Notes: generated by a model not told the origin, from the sequence alone. A stretch of DNA of 64,000 nt from Chloroflexi bacterium TSY (GCA_019217005.1 JAHBNG010000020.1:93417-157416), one strand, 5' to 3'. Shown: positions 25,692 to 35,983, numbered from the stretch's first letter. Numbers and translations: made by a program.

Positions 25692-26501
25692 CTAAGCTGA
25701 TCGTCCCGTCACGTCTGCCACCATCTCGGACAAATAGGTGTATGCCTCTGCACCATAACGAATTAGATGCTCAAAATCGACAACCTCTAGTTCTACAGCA
25801 AGGGCACCTACATAATTGATGGTATGTAACGTCTCGATATATCCACGTAGATCAACTTCTCCGGCACCCAGTGCTACCGACTGGATACTGATATGGTCCT
25901 TGACATGAAAGTTCAGAATACGATCCGCATGGCGGTCGATGACTCCTCGCCAATTCACGTTGGCTGAATGAAAGTGACCAGAATCAAGGGTCATCCCGAT
26001 TTGAGGTGAGTCGATCTGCTCAAAAATCGCGTCATAATCCTCCAAAAACATGATCTGAGAACGATAGTGGGGTTCAAGAGCCAGTCTAATCGTTCTATCC
26101 TCAATCAGCGGCAACAATGCTTGAAGCCCTGCAATGGTTGCTTCTAATCCGCCCGGTTGGCGCTTGCCACCAGAAAGAACAACCAGTGGACTGCCAAGCG
26201 TTTCCGCTATGTCGAAATTTCTGGCGATTTGTCGCGCAGCAGTTTGCGCTAGTTCCACTGAATCGGTCGGAAACGGCATGCTATAGACTTCGGTACATTG
26301 CGTCAGCCCTACCTCTTCAGCCCGTTGGCGGATGCGTTTCAAATCGATCCATTGACTCAATCCTGGTGTCCAACAGACAGGACCAGCAATACCCCATGCT
26401 CTATAGCCTGCTTTCGGTGCATGAATAAAACATTCTTCAATTTCATCACGCCAGGGTTGACGCGTGGCGCAGGTTGTGCATGAGAGGATGAAATGGCTCA
26501 T
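25692..26501 (-). CDS. Sugar phosphate isomerase/epimerase-family TIM barrel protein
   Basis: About 270 residues, AP-endonuclease-2-like TIM barrel (xylose isomerase-like). Metal-site cues are Glu in LALEPHYRSQIMFLEDYDAI, TLDSGHFHSANVNW (Asp and His), LNFHVKDH and VELEVVDFEHL. Such proteins include hydroxypyruvate isomerase, inosose dehydratase and sugar epimerases; the exact reaction cannot be told from sequence. The start at 26501 has AGGAG 8 bases upstream and is preferred over an upstream in-frame start. It lies next to a fucosidase gene, which would fit sugar catabolism. A family E element lies 27 bases upstream and may influence its expression. Confidence 0.82.
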   Translation of the reverse strand: MSHFILSCTTCATRQPWRDEIEECFIHAPKAGYRAWGIAGPVCWTPGLSQWIDLKRIRQRAEEVGLTQCTEVYSMPFPTDSVELAQTAARQIARNFDIAETLGSPLVVLSGGKRQPGGLEATIAGLQALLPLIEDRTIRLALEPHYRSQIMFLEDYDAIFEQIDSPQIGMTLDSGHFHSANVNWRGVIDRHADRILNFHVKDHISIQSVALGAGEVDLRGYIETLHTINYVGALAVELEVVDFEHLIRYGAEAYTYLSEMVADVTGRSA

Positions 26502-26528
26502 CGAAGTTTCTCCTGAAAAAAATGTAGG

Positions 26529-26604
26529 GTGTGTACCACAAAGTGTGTAAATGGAGCAGGCTCTCTGACTAAGCCGCCTCCATTTACACACTTTGGGACA
26601 CACT
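26529..26604. repeat. Miniature inverted-repeat element family E, copy 1
   Basis: GTGTGTACCACAAAGTGTGT at the left pairs with ACACACTTTGGGACACAC at the right, around GGCTCTCTGACTAAGCC. Related copies are at 42035-42109 and 48523-48598. Confidence 0.8.
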
Positions 26605-26803
26605 GTCGAAATTTATGATGGCGAATGAGACTTGCTTAAAAAATCGTGCCATTTATTGTATCCAATCTTTCGCCCATGACCTATTTTAGGTTTCGATCCC
26701 CACGCCATGATAAACTTTGGCTTGACATCTCATAGACCAGTAAAATGGTCGAGGATTCAGAGTTCAATTACTCATTAACATCATAGAGTAATTGAATCGT
26801 CAT

Positions 26804-26965
26804 CTCTGAGTACTGCGTAAACAAAGTATTTTGGCATTTTGGCCCTCACCCCTGGCCCCTCTCCCAGGCTGAGAGAGGGGAATCTGGCTCCCTTCCTCCA
26901 CGAGTGGGGGAAGGGCTGGGGATGGGGGCGAACAGACCGCATAACTTACTTTACGGAGTACTGAG
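26804..26965. repeat. Miniature inverted-repeat element with CCCTCACCCC core
   Basis: CTCTGAGTACTGCGTAAA at the left and TTTACGGAGTACTGAG at the right are inverted ends. The core holds CCCTCACCCCTGGCCCCTCT and a complementary tract GGGGGAAGGGCTGGGGATGG, a type of dispersed repeat found in many bacterial genomes. The rest of 26606-27006 shows no gene. Confidence 0.6.
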
Positions 26966-27006
26966 TATGTCGAGCATACAAAAGACCAAAATCGAGGGAA
27001 ATTCAA

Positions 27007-28461
27007 ATGCCAAAAATATCTCTAGAAAAAATTGCCGAAGGGGTTGCCGCAGGTCCTTTCTCTCCATCCTGGGATTCGCTAGAAGCCTACACATTCCCTG
27101 AATGGTATGAGAATGGCAAATTTGGTATATTCATCCATTGGGGACCATACGCTGTGCCAGCCTTCGGCTCTGAGTGGTATCCACGCAATATGTATGTGCA
27201 AGGCTCCAAAGAATATGAGCACCATCGGGCAACCTATGGCCCTCATGACCAATTCGGTTACAAAGATTTTATCCCAATGTTCAAGGCTCAAAAGTTCGAT
27301 GCAACAGCATGGGCGCAGCTCTTCAAGCAGGCTGGCGCACGCTTTGTTGTACCGGTGGCCGAACATCATGATGGTTTTCAAATGTATGCCAGCGACCTTT
27401 GCCGCTGGAATGCAGCAGAGATGGGTCCCAAACGAGACATCATTGGCGAGTTAGCCGATGCGGTCCGTGCCGAAGAAATGATCTTTGGTGTTTCCAGTCA
27501 TCGAGCCGAACACTGGTGGTATATGAATGGCGGCATGCACTTCCCATCCGATGTGCAAGATCCAGAATACGCAGATTTCTATGGCCCAGCGAAAGGACAA
27601 AGTCGTCCATTTGAACAATATTATGACAATTCACCAGATCAAGCTTATTTGGAGGATTGGTTACTGCGCACTTGCGAGTTGATTGATAAATATCAACCGC
27701 AGCTGATCTGGTTTGATTGGTGGATCCAGAATATGTCCTTTAAGCCCTATCTTAAACAGATGGCGACCTACTACTACAATTCGGGTGCAGCATGGGGCAA
27801 AGAAGTAGCAATCAACCACAAATATGACGCATTTCCAGCTGGTGTGGCTGTCTTTGATATTGAACGAGGACAGGTACGCCGAACGCATGGTCTCTTCTGG
27901 CAGAATGATACATCGGTTTCCAAGAATTCGTGGGGCTATATTAGCGAGCATGATTACAAAGTGGCCAACGACATCATCGGTGATTTAATTGATGTCGTCA
28001 GCAAGAATGGTGCACTCCTACTCAACGTTGGCCCACGGGCTGATGGCACAATTCCCGACGAGGAGCAACAGATGCTGCGAGAGATCGGACGCTGGTTACG
28101 AGTAAATGGTGAAGGAATCTACGGGACTCGGGCTTGGCACTCTTTTGGCGAAGGCCCAACCCAGGTGATGGAGGGTGCGTTTACCGACACGAAGCGAACC
28201 ATCTTCACGAGTGAAGATATCCGCTTTACGACCAAAGGGGATGTTCTCTATGCTCACGTCATGGCGTGGCCAGAGGATGGTCAGGTACGAATTCGATCAT
28301 TAGGGACAAATTCATATCTTCATCTTCCTCATATCGCATCGGTTGAATTGCTGGGGCAGAATCAGGCTTTGACTTGGCAGACTGGTGAAGAAGCGCTCCA
28401 AGTTAATGTACAGGGCTGTACACCTACCACAAATCCGCTGGTGCTGAAGATTTCGCAGTAA
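27007..28461 (+). CDS. Alpha-L-fucosidase (glycoside hydrolase family 29)
   Basis: A 484-residue GH29 enzyme that releases terminal alpha-linked L-fucose. Typical tracts are WYENGKFGIFIHWGPYAVPA, EWYPRNMY, RFVVPVAEHHDGFQMYASDL (family W-H-DGF motif), KRDIIGELADAVRAEE and QPQLIWFDWW, whose Asp is the nucleophile position in this family. The final 100 residues form the C-terminal beta domain. No signal peptide is visible, so the enzyme should be cytoplasmic and act on imported oligosaccharides. The ribosome site is weak (GAGGGAAATTCAA before the ATG). It is close to a TIM-barrel isomerase gene on the other strand, which may be part of the same sugar pathway. Confidence 0.9.
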   Translation: MPKISLEKIAEGVAAGPFSPSWDSLEAYTFPEWYENGKFGIFIHWGPYAVPAFGSEWYPRNMYVQGSKEYEHHRATYGPHDQFGYKDFIPMFKAQKFDATAWAQLFKQAGARFVVPVAEHHDGFQMYASDLCRWNAAEMGPKRDIIGELADAVRAEEMIFGVSSHRAEHWWYMNGGMHFPSDVQDPEYADFYGPAKGQSRPFEQYYDNSPDQAYLEDWLLRTCELIDKYQPQLIWFDWWIQNMSFKPYLKQMATYYYNSGAAWGKEVAINHKYDAFPAGVAVFDIERGQVRRTHGLFWQNDTSVSKNSWGYISEHDYKVANDIIGDLIDVVSKNGALLLNVGPRADGTIPDEEQQMLREIGRWLRVNGEGIYGTRAWHSFGEGPTQVMEGAFTDTKRTIFTSEDIRFTTKGDVLYAHVMAWPEDGQVRIRSLGTNSYLHLPHIASVELLGQNQALTWQTGEEALQVNVQGCTPTTNPLVLKISQ

Positions 28462-28545
28462 CATGACCATTTCTACGAACGATTTTTCCGTATTCCTTTC
28501 GATCCGTGGGGAATCAATTTTCGGTTAACGGGATCTCGTTTAGTT

Positions 28546-28633
28546 GATGCCCTGATAGCCAAATCATTTAAACTTCGGACAATTGGCTCTCTCTAGAAAG
28601 TTGTCCTACTTTTTCCGAAGTTTAAGTGGCGTC
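28546..28633. repeat. Miniature element family F, copy 1
   Basis: The left end GATGCC with TTTAAACTTCGGACAA and the right end CCGAAGTTTAAGTGGCGTC form inverted repeats. A second copy is at 45155-45238. The remainder of 28462-28927 has no recognised gene. Confidence 0.75.
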
Positions 28634-28927
28634 GCTGTGAGAACCGGTTGCGAGCACTCTCGATAGCGAATGGATCAGAAACCAGTGTCGAGGGCATTGG
28701 TTTCATCACTGGATTTCCGTTGAGCCTAAATCTCTTGTCGGCACTTTGTCCTCTCGGCACCAATTTTTCTCCTCGCCAACAATGGCTCATCTACCACAAA
28801 TGTGCACGGTACAATATTCTCCAGCGAACGCATTTGTACTCTGCACATATTTGGGAGATGAGCGTCAACAATATGGGAAGAAACGTTGTCATTTCTTTCG
28901 TATGTTTGTGTGTAAAACGATCAAAAT

Positions 28928-29818
28928 ATGAATGAAGCTCTAAAAGCATATCTGAAAGAAGCTCTTCAGATTATCGAGGAGCATGCTTACTTTCAAGCTC
29001 GTGTCGATTGGGTCAAAACGACAGAAAAGGCGTTTCAAGCGTCATCCACTGCCAGCACAACCAGCGATCTCTATCCACTTATCCGCTCGATTCTCACTGA
29101 GTTAAAGGATTCACATAGTTCCCTATCACCGCCAGATAGAGAGTTGGCCATTCGTGCAGGTGATTCCGAAATTCAACTGCCACACGGGAGTCGAATCGAG
29201 AACGATTTCGGATATATCAACGTCCCGCGGTTCACAGGCAACGATATTCAGGCGGTTCTCTATGCATCTACTCTACAGTCCGAAATTAGACGGCTTGATT
29301 CGAAAACAACGCGGGGGTGGATCGTCGACCTATGCCAAAACAAAGGTGGCAATATGTGGCCAATGCTTGCCGGAATCGGTCCACTATTGGGGGACGGTGT
29401 TGTCGGGATGTTTGTGGATATGAAAGGGCGTCAAACTTGTTGGTCTTATGAAAATGGGCAAGCGCTGTATGACAATGAGGTTGTGTACGAGCTCGATCAT
29501 CCTATCCAATTATTTCATCGTCTACCGCCCGTTGCATTGTTGACAGGCTCCGACACGGCGAGTTCAGGAGAAGCAATTGCCGTTGCATTTCGCAAACGCC
29601 CCAAATCAGCAAGCTTTGGACAATTAACGGCGGGTCTGTCAACGGCCAATGATGCCTACGCACTCGCAGACGGGGCCGTCCTCTATCTGCCAGTGGCACT
29701 CTTTGCGGATCGTGAAGGAGAAGTATACGGTGGACCGTTGGAACCGGACTACCCATCAGACTCGAGTGAAACGGCGCTAAGCGACGCGGTAGAGTGGTTA
29801 CGAACACAATCTTCGTAA
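28928..29818 (+). CDS. S41-family peptidase (C-terminal processing protease-like)
   Basis: About 296 residues with an N-terminal helical region and the S41 core: RGWIVDLCQNKGGNMWPMLA (Gly-Gly motif that forms the oxyanion loop), ALLTGSDTASSGEAIAVAFR with the catalytic serine (TAS, about residue 212), and FGQLTAGLSTANDAYALADG. No signal peptide or PDZ domain is seen, unlike many family members, so it may be a cytoplasmic or retained hydrolase. It stands alone, with 17 bases separating it from the convergent cystathionine beta-synthase gene. The start ATG at 28928 lacks a good ribosome site. Confidence 0.82.
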   Translation: MNEALKAYLKEALQIIEEHAYFQARVDWVKTTEKAFQASSTASTTSDLYPLIRSILTELKDSHSSLSPPDRELAIRAGDSEIQLPHGSRIENDFGYINVPRFTGNDIQAVLYASTLQSEIRRLDSKTTRGWIVDLCQNKGGNMWPMLAGIGPLLGDGVVGMFVDMKGRQTCWSYENGQALYDNEVVYELDHPIQLFHRLPPVALLTGSDTASSGEAIAVAFRKRPKSASFGQLTAGLSTANDAYALADGAVLYLPVALFADREGEVYGGPLEPDYPSDSSETALSDAVEWLRTQSS

Positions 29819-29835
29819 CGAATCCCTCCGAGACT

Positions 29836-31255
29836 TTATTGAACCTGAGATGACAGGTAGTCGAGCAGATCAATCTTCGTCAGGATCCCAATCACTTTTT
29901 CGGATTCATCCACGATGACGGCCAATCCGACTTGCTTGAAACTCTGCATGAGTGATTCCAGGGTCGTGCTGGGCTTGATCACTAACGGATCAGAATCAAT
30001 GATAGAGGCGATGGGTTCGCCTGGTCCATGGTCGTGATCGGCCAATAGCATATGGTTCAGCAGATCGACTTCGGTGACAACACCCTGCAATTTCCCATCC
30101 TCGTCCACAACAGGGACTTGAGAGATCTGATACTCCTTGAGCAAGGCGATCACGTCTTCCATGACGTCCTGTGGATTGACAGTAACAATTTCGGTGTGGG
30201 TTTGCTTCGATTCATGAATATCGACCGCCCGCACACTTACGCGTGGTCGATCCAGGTAACCATTTTCTTCCATCCAATTGTCGTTAAAGATCTTACTGAG
30301 ATATCTGGAGCCAGAGTCGGGCAAAATCACGACGAGCGTATGGGCTTCTCCGAGGTTCTGCTCACGGGCATATTTGAGCGCGCCAGCTAAGGCAGCCCCG
30401 CAAGAGCCACCAGCGAAGATCCCCTCCTCCCTGACCAGACGACGAGTAATCAAAAAGGTCTCTTTATCATTGACTTGGACCACATGATCAACGACGCTCA
30501 GATCCAATGTTGACGGGAGAAAATCCTCACCGATCCCCTCAATCTTATATCCTTCAGCCGGTACGACGTTGCCAGTACAATGAAGATCATACAGAATTGA
30601 TCCAATGGGATCGACGCCAATAATTTTGACATTTGGTAGATGCTTCTTGAGGTAGCGACCAGTGCCCGTAATGGTACCACCTGTCCCCATACCTGCTACA
30701 AAGTGGGTCATCTGGTCGCCGATCTGCGCCATCAACTCTGGCCCCGTACTTTCTATATGGGCTTGTGGATTGACAGGGTTGTGATATTGGTTGGCGAGAA
30801 TTGCATTGGGCGTCTCCTCAACTAACCGCTTTGCAACTGAATAATAGCTACGTGGATCCTCTGGTTCTACGGCTGTTGGTGTCACCACGACTTGTGCGCC
30901 ATATGCACGTAAGAGTTGAATCTTCTCTTCAGACATCTTGTCAGGCATGACAAAGATGGTTTTGTACCCTTTGATGGCTGCAGCGATCGCCAGCCCTACG
31001 CCAGTATTGCCTGATGTGGATTCAACGATTGTGCCCCCTGGTCTAAGCTGCCCATTGCGTTCGGCATCTTCGATAATCGCCGGTCCGATCCTTGACCGAT
31101 CCCCCCGGGTTGAAGAATTCTATTTTGGCGTAGATTGTGCATTTTAAGTTGTCGGTTAATGCGCTCAATTTGACCAATGGCGTGTTGCCAATGGTGCCTA
31201 ATATATTGTCATACACAGCTGTACGATCTGCATGCTTGTGAAGATTATCAATCAT
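29836..31255 (-). pseudogene. Cystathionine beta-synthase with C-terminal CBS pair; 5-bp frameshift
   Basis: The enzyme condenses homocysteine with serine to cystathionine (reverse transsulfuration). The N-terminal part ends ...[13 protein letters not shown] and shifts frame; the rest continues in another frame as [56 protein letters not shown] and two CBS modules after residue 330. The PLP lysine is in GGSVKDR. The family sequence is KDRIGPAI, so the normal DNA would hold ATCGG twice in tandem; one unit is missing, which gives the 5-bp shift at about 31090. The start at 31255 is chosen over a GTG at 31264. The partner gene (cystathionine gamma-lyase/synthase) lies 122 bases upstream, same strand. 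Without repair this gene yields no full enzyme; a sequencing error is possible. Confidence 0.85.
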
Positions 31256-31376
31256 AGCACTCACATCCCAGGTTCATTTTCGAGTAGTTGCAAAATTTCA
31301 TGATTCGCACGAATACCATCAAAGCACAACAGCGGATTTGGAATTTTTATCATCTATAATTATGGAGAGTATAGCT

Positions 31377-32531
31377 CTAAATTGATGCCAATGCTTGCCG
31401 AAGATCGTTGATCAGATCTGCGTGATTCTCGATCCCGACGGAGAGTCGCACAAGACCAGGATCGACTGCCAATGGAGAGTCAGCAACAGAAGCATGGGGC
31501 ATGGGCGCAGGGAGTTCGATCAGCGATTCGACACCGCCTAACGACTCGGCTAAAGTGAAAAGTTTGGTCTTGGCAGCAATCATTCTAGCCGCTGCTTCAC
31601 CACCATGAAGAATAAACGAGAGCATGCCACCAGGATACTTCATCTGTCGTTGTGCCAATTCGTATTGTGGATGGTCATCAAGACCAGGATAAATGACATC
31701 AGCCACGGCAGGATGATCGGCCAGGAACTGAGCGACCTGAATTGCATTATTAGAATGGGCTTGCATACGAATGGCCAAAGTCTTGATGCCGCGTAACGTC
31801 AAGAAACAGTCCATCGGACCTGGAACTGCTCCCACGGCATTCTGAAGAAACTTGAGCTGATCATAAATCTCTGTGTCTTTTAGGATAATGGCACCACCGA
31901 CCACGTCTGAGTGTCCGCCGATATATTTGGTGGTACTGTGGACAACGAAATCTGCACCGAGCGTCAACGGTCGTTGAACGGCAGGTGATGCGAATGTATT
32001 ATCCACCCCCAACCAAACGCCGTGCCTTTTGGTCACCTGAGAAATGGCTTCAATATCGGTCAAGCGTAACAGTGGATTGGTTGGCGTTTCCAGCCAGACA
32101 AGCCTTGTGTTGGGTTTGATTGCGGCATCGATTGCATCGAGATCGCTTGTGTCGACAAAACCAAATTCGATTCCGTATTGGCTGAGAATCTTATCAAAAA
32201 GTCGAAAGGTCCCTCCGTACACATCATTGCCGCTTAACACGTGGTCTCCAGGCTTCAACAGACGCAAAAGGGTATCAATGGCAGCCATGCCCGATGCGAA
32301 TGAGAGTGCATGATTCCCCTCTTCTAATATAGCCAAAGCTTCTTGAAGAGCGGTTCGGGTTGGGTTGTCGGTTCGAGAGTATTCATACCCTTTGTGTACA
32401 GCCACATCGGTTTGGGCATAGGTAGACGTTTGATAAATCGGCGTCATCACCGCGCCGGTTAAGGGATCGTGCTCGACCCCGGCATGAACGGCCTGGGTTT
32501 CAATATTCATTTCATGGATGGAATCACTCAT
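31377..32531 (-). CDS. Cystathionine gamma-lyase / gamma-synthase family PLP enzyme
   Basis: A complete 384-residue Cys/Met-metabolism PLP enzyme. Visible motifs are YSRTDNPTRTALQEALA (phosphate site), SFASGMAAIDTLLR, LVWLETPTNP, LGVDNTFASPAVQRPLTLGA and STTKYIGGHSDVVGG with the PLP lysine (Lys202). With the adjacent cystathionine beta-synthase it would convert cystathionine to cysteine, 2-oxobutyrate and ammonia. A gamma-synthase role (making cystathionine from O-acyl-homoserine) cannot be excluded by sequence, but the neighbour favours the lyase. The gene is first in the operon. The frame is intact. Confidence 0.9.
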   Translation of the reverse strand: MSDSIHEMNIETQAVHAGVEHDPLTGAVMTPIYQTSTYAQTDVAVHKGYEYSRTDNPTRTALQEALAILEEGNHALSFASGMAAIDTLLRLLKPGDHVLSGNDVYGGTFRLFDKILSQYGIEFGFVDTSDLDAIDAAIKPNTRLVWLETPTNPLLRLTDIEAISQVTKRHGVWLGVDNTFASPAVQRPLTLGADFVVHSTTKYIGGHSDVVGGAIILKDTEIYDQLKFLQNAVGAVPGPMDCFLTLRGIKTLAIRMQAHSNNAIQVAQFLADHPAVADVIYPGLDDHPQYELAQRQMKYPGGMLSFILHGGEAAARMIAAKTKLFTLAESLGGVESLIELPAPMPHASVADSPLAVDPGLVRLSVGIENHADLINDLRQALASI

Positions 32532-32647
32532 TTAGGGTTCCTGTTTCTATATTCAATGTTCATTCCTGAATCTCTGCTTCGACTCTGCACCTAAGCGCCA
32601 ACTATTTATGTAACCATCCAAACAAAAAATAGAACTCGTACTCACAT

Positions 32648-33091
32648 TCATCGCTGTATATCAGTCTGGATAAACCGCAAGACCCGTCCCTGATTGTCCT
32701 CAGCACCTGCTCGATCAGAACCGCCAATGAGCCAAAGTGCCCCAAACAGATGGGGTTGACCGTCATGCGCCGTCGTCATGAAATGGTGACGACCTTGTGG
32801 CAGATCGGTGAGTGTACGCCACTCATTCACGGCAGGATTGTACACCTCGAATGTGGATTCACCACCCCAACCACCTGGGATATAGATCAATCCATCTATG
32901 AGCGCACCGCGCATCTCCAAACGAGGTGTCGGCAACATCCCCGCTTCTCCCCAGATTCCTTTGGTGTGTATGTCAGAGGAACTATCGTTCGACGATGGTG
33001 CAGGTGTATCCGTTGAGGAAATTGGGGAACACGCAACGTGAAACAGGGTAGTGAAGCAAACGATGGCAAATTGAACAGGGAGATCAAAGCT
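32648..33091 (-). pseudogene. Truncated Kelch-repeat lipoprotein
   Basis: Directly after the stop of the transaldolase gene and in the same frame, the sequence reads VQFAIVCFTTLFHVACSPIS, a lipoprotein signal with lipobox VAC, then an acidic linker and Kelch-type blades (GLIYIPGGWGGESTFEVYNP, then GALWLIGGSD). No ATG, GTG or TTG start is found before the signal in frame, and only about two Kelch units exist where six are normal. So both ends are missing. It may once have been a separate gene that followed the transaldolase. Confidence 0.6.
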
Positions 33092-33823
33092 CTACGCAAG
33101 TGTAACCGGCACTCCTTCCAACAAACCGTTCTCATGCATATCGACCCACTCGTCCATGAATGTCTTGTTCCATTGCTCAGTGAGTGGGTGCTCCATCATG
33201 TCGCGGTAGACCGTCCACATGGTGACTAGCTCATCAGCGCCATCGCAAAAAGCGGCGTGAGCGGTTTCCACCGAGCGGACGAGTGCCGCCATGATGTAAG
33301 GTCGCTGCCCCCAGCCGCTGAACATCTGCGCGCATTCGCGAATAAGCTGGGTCGGATCGCCGCCCACGGCTTTGACTGGATCGCAAAACGGCAGAATATG
33401 GTCGACGCCGGCTTGGGCAACAGCAGCAGCCTGAGTCAAAGAGAAAACCGTCGTACAAAATGTCTCGACTCCCTCTTGTTTGAGGATGCTGAATGCCTTG
33501 AGTCCGTTTATCGTACAGGGAATTTTTAGGATAATCTGGTTCGATAGATTGGTAAATACCTTTCCGACTGCCAGCAATTCCTCAACCGAATGACCGTCAA
33601 TTTCTACAACGACTGGTTTATCGGTCATATCCAAATACTTCCTAATCAAGTTGAGCACCGAACCATAAGGCTTGGCATACTGATTGAGCACAACGGTATT
33701 GGTGACAATGCCTGCAATCCCCAGCGGCATCCATTCTTCTAATTCATCAGGGGAGCCCGCAAGCCAGATTGTTGGGCCACGGCCCTCAGAGCGGGTGTTG
33801 GGTACTGGTCCGTCGGAAGTCAT
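33092..33823 (-). CDS. Transaldolase / fructose-6-phosphate aldolase-like protein
   Basis: A 243-residue TIM-barrel aldolase. QIILKIPCTINGLKAFSIL contains the Schiff-base lysine (KIP), and the N-terminal ITNTV-like region (GIVTNTVVL) and EGVETFCTTVFSLTQAAAVAQAG are family features. It would transfer a dihydroxyacetone unit between sugar phosphates or cleave fructose 6-phosphate. Length matches the short (FSA-like) class, but the N-terminal extension is atypical and the substrate is not certain. The ribosome site upstream of the ATG is GAGGAAACTGACC. It is followed in frame by the Kelch remnant. Confidence 0.82.
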   Translation of the reverse strand: MTSDGPVPNTRSEGRGPTIWLAGSPDELEEWMPLGIAGIVTNTVVLNQYAKPYGSVLNLIRKYLDMTDKPVVVEIDGHSVEELLAVGKVFTNLSNQIILKIPCTINGLKAFSILKQEGVETFCTTVFSLTQAAAVAQAGVDHILPFCDPVKAVGGDPTQLIRECAQMFSGWGQRPYIMAALVRSVETAHAAFCDGADELVTMWTVYRDMMEHPLTEQWNKTFMDEWVDMHENGLLEGVPVTLA

Positions 33824-33930
33824 GGTCAGTTTCCTCTCAGTGTTGATATGTGGAAATATCTATATTGTAGTAAAGCTGGCTTCGCCTGTCAACCAAAAAA
33901 GAGAGAGTAGACACACGAGGCTGAACAGCT

Positions 33931-34257
33931 CTATCGCCTATCCATCCGCTTGAGCCGATACTTCTGCGTCGATTTGAGCGATTGATGAATGGCATGGGCC
34001 CAATCCTGGGTCCACTTGGTGCGCTGCCCTTCGTCGCCAAAGATACCGTTGATCGTGATCTGGTAGCGGTACCCGTCGGAGTCCTGGGGGATGGAGGGAT
34101 CTAGCTCATGAAGGTCGAGCGTTAGCGTCAGGGCTCGGTACGCGTAATGAGTGTCTGATTCGGATTCTAGTTCAATGTTTAACAGCGTGTTCAATTCCGC
34201 AGCCAATTCGGCAATCGATTCTGAGGAATCAATTAGGAATTCGATGGGTGGGGCCAT
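33931..34257 (-). CDS. Conserved-looking hypothetical protein, 108 residues
   Basis: A small soluble protein starting MAPPIEFLIDSSESIAELAA. It has no signal peptide, membrane segment or motif I recognise. AGGAG lies 10 bases before the ATG. The predicted make-up is a helical N-terminus and a beta-rich centre (ALTLTLDLHELD, YRYQITINGIFG), with a basic end (QKYRLKRMDRR). It stands alone between transaldolase and glutathione reductase genes on the same strand. Function is unknown. Confidence 0.6.
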   Translation of the reverse strand: MAPPIEFLIDSSESIAELAAELNTLLNIELESESDTHYAYRALTLTLDLHELDPSIPQDSDGYRYQITINGIFGDEGQRTKWTQDWAHAIHQSLKSTQKYRLKRMDRR

Positions 34258-34283
34258 ACACAATGTCTCCTGAAGTGGGCTAA

Positions 34284-34365
34284 GAACCTACCCGAAAAGT
34301 GGTTGTGAGTTCGACCAGTTTCTCGAGCAGGAATACATCGCCACAGAACTTTTCGGATAAACACA
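34284..34365. repeat. Miniature palindromic element family C, copy 2
   Basis: It closely matches 4817-4897, with inverted ends CCGAAAAGT and ACTTTTCGG. It lies immediately upstream of the small hypothetical gene. Confidence 0.65.
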
Positions 34366-34428
34366 AGTAAACCCTAGAAAATTTCTGTTCTCAGATATCT
34401 CAGATTTCCAGGATTTATTTGAGTGAAT

Positions 34429-35790
34429 CTATGATGACTTCTCACGCATGGTCACGAATTCTTCGGCACTGGTTGGATGGATGCCAATGGTTGCGTCAAA
34501 GACTTCTTTCGTTGCGCCAGCCTTCAATGCAACGGCAAAGCCCTGGATGATTTCGCCTGCATCAGGGCCCACCATGTGCACACCGAGTACCCGATCGGTT
34601 TCGGAATGCACGATGAGCTTCATCAATGTCTGTTCATCGCGACCGCTCAATGTATGTTTGAGCGCGCGGAATTTACTGCGATAGATGTCGATCTTGTTGT
34701 TGTTCAGGGCGCGGGCGGCCCCTTCGGTCAATCCAACAGTGCCAATATTGGGCTGACTAAAAATAGCGGTCGGCACATTGTTGTAATCGGGCTTTGTGGG
34801 TTGATCGTTAAAGAGAGTTCGCGCAACAGCCATCCCCTCTGCCAACGCTACCGGTGTCAGATTCATGCGGTTCGTCACGTCGCCAATGGCATAAATGCTG
34901 GGGACAGACGATTGTGAGTAGTCATCCACGACGATTGCATCATTTTTGCCCAATTCTACACCCGCATTCTCAAGCCCCAGATTGGCGGTCAACGGTCGAC
35001 GACCAGTGGCAAACATGATCTGGTCTGCAACGAGACGTGACCCATCGGCCAGTGTGGCATGTAGACCATCACTCTTCTTTTCAACCTGGGTGATCACGGG
35101 GGCATGAAACCGTAGGTCGATGCCTTTCTTGCGCATCTCTTCGGCCAGTGTGTTTCGTAATTCTTCGTCAAAGCCGCGCAAAAAGAGGCCCGCCCGATAG
35201 AGTTGGATTGTCTCGACACCCAAGCCGTGGAAGATACTGGCAAATTCTGTTGCGATGTAGCCGCCGCCAGCGATAATGATGCGTTTGGGGAGCTCCTTCA
35301 GATAAAAAGCTTCGTTGGAACTGATCGTGTGTTCGGCTCCTGGGATTTCGGGCATCCAGGGCCAGCCTCCGGTTGCAACCAAAATATAGCGTGCCGTGAT
35401 TTGTTGGCCATTGATCTCGACTGTATGGGGATCGACAATCGTAGCGCGCCCATCGAATTGTTCGACGCCGGCGGCATCTAAAATACGATTGTAGATTCCA
35501 TTCAGACGGGAGATCTCGGCATCTTTGTTTTGCACCAATGTTTGCCAGTCAAATTGTCGATTTCCGACGGTCCAGCCAAAACCAGCGGCATCCTCGAAAT
35601 CATCAGCATAGTGAGAGGCATAGACAAAGAGCTTCTTTGGCACACACCCAACGTTGACACAGGTGCCGCCATAGTAGCGTTCTTCAGCCACGGCTACCCG
35701 CGCACCATAGGAGGCGGCGAAGCGGCTGGCGCGTACGCCGCCCGAGCCAGCACCAATCGTAAAAAGATCGTAGTCGTAATGTGTCGTCAT
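34429..35790 (-). CDS. gor: Glutathione-disulfide reductase (pyridine nucleotide-disulfide oxidoreductase)
   Basis: A 453-residue flavoprotein. [20 protein letters not shown] is the FAD site, [14 protein letters not shown] the redox disulfide (Cys44 and Cys49), [20 protein letters not shown] the NADPH site, and [11 protein letters not shown] the C-terminal His-Glu pair. The SGGVRAS and GCVPKK tracts favour glutathione reductase over mercuric or lipoamide types. Chloroflexota vary in whether they make glutathione, so another low-molecular-weight disulfide is possible. The ATG at 35790 is chosen rather than the TTG three bases earlier. The frame is complete. Confidence 0.88.
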   Translation of the reverse strand: MTTHYDYDLFTIGAGSGGVRASRFAASYGARVAVAEERYYGGTCVNVGCVPKKLFVYASHYADDFEDAAGFGWTVGNRQFDWQTLVQNKDAEISRLNGIYNRILDAAGVEQFDGRATIVDPHTVEINGQQITARYILVATGGWPWMPEIPGAEHTISSNEAFYLKELPKRIIIAGGGYIATEFASIFHGLGVETIQLYRAGLFLRGFDEELRNTLAEEMRKKGIDLRFHAPVITQVEKKSDGLHATLADGSRLVADQIMFATGRRPLTANLGLENAGVELGKNDAIVVDDYSQSSVPSIYAIGDVTNRMNLTPVALAEGMAVARTLFNDQPTKPDYNNVPTAIFSQPNIGTVGLTEGAARALNNNKIDIYRSKFRALKHTLSGRDEQTLMKLIVHSETDRVLGVHMVGPDAGEIIQGFAVALKAGATKEVFDATIGIHPTSAEEFVTMREKSS

Positions 35791-35918
35791 CAAAAATATC
35801 CTTCAGGATGAAATGGATTACAGTTTTGAGTTCGCTCATCGGACGAAAGTGTGCAAATCACTCATTTCTTTGGCAATATGGAGTCGGTTCGCACGCTTTT
35901 CATAAACCGCACTCGCTT

Positions 35919-35983
35919 ATAACTTTAACATAAATTCGTCTGTTCTACTCGACTGAAATTGGTCAAATTTATGTTAAAGTTAT
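35919..35983. repeat. Short inverted-repeat element
   Basis: ATAACTTTAACATAAATT and AATTTATGTTAAAGTTAT are perfect 18-bp inverted copies separated by about 29 bases. It lies upstream of the glutathione reductase gene and resembles a miniature element or large hairpin. The region 35984-36152 shows no gene. Confidence 0.65.

Noticed and set aside
32896..33135. 79-codon minus-strand frame before the Kelch remnant
   Set aside because: The other frame gives a clear lipoprotein signal and Kelch blades, so this frame is a shadow.
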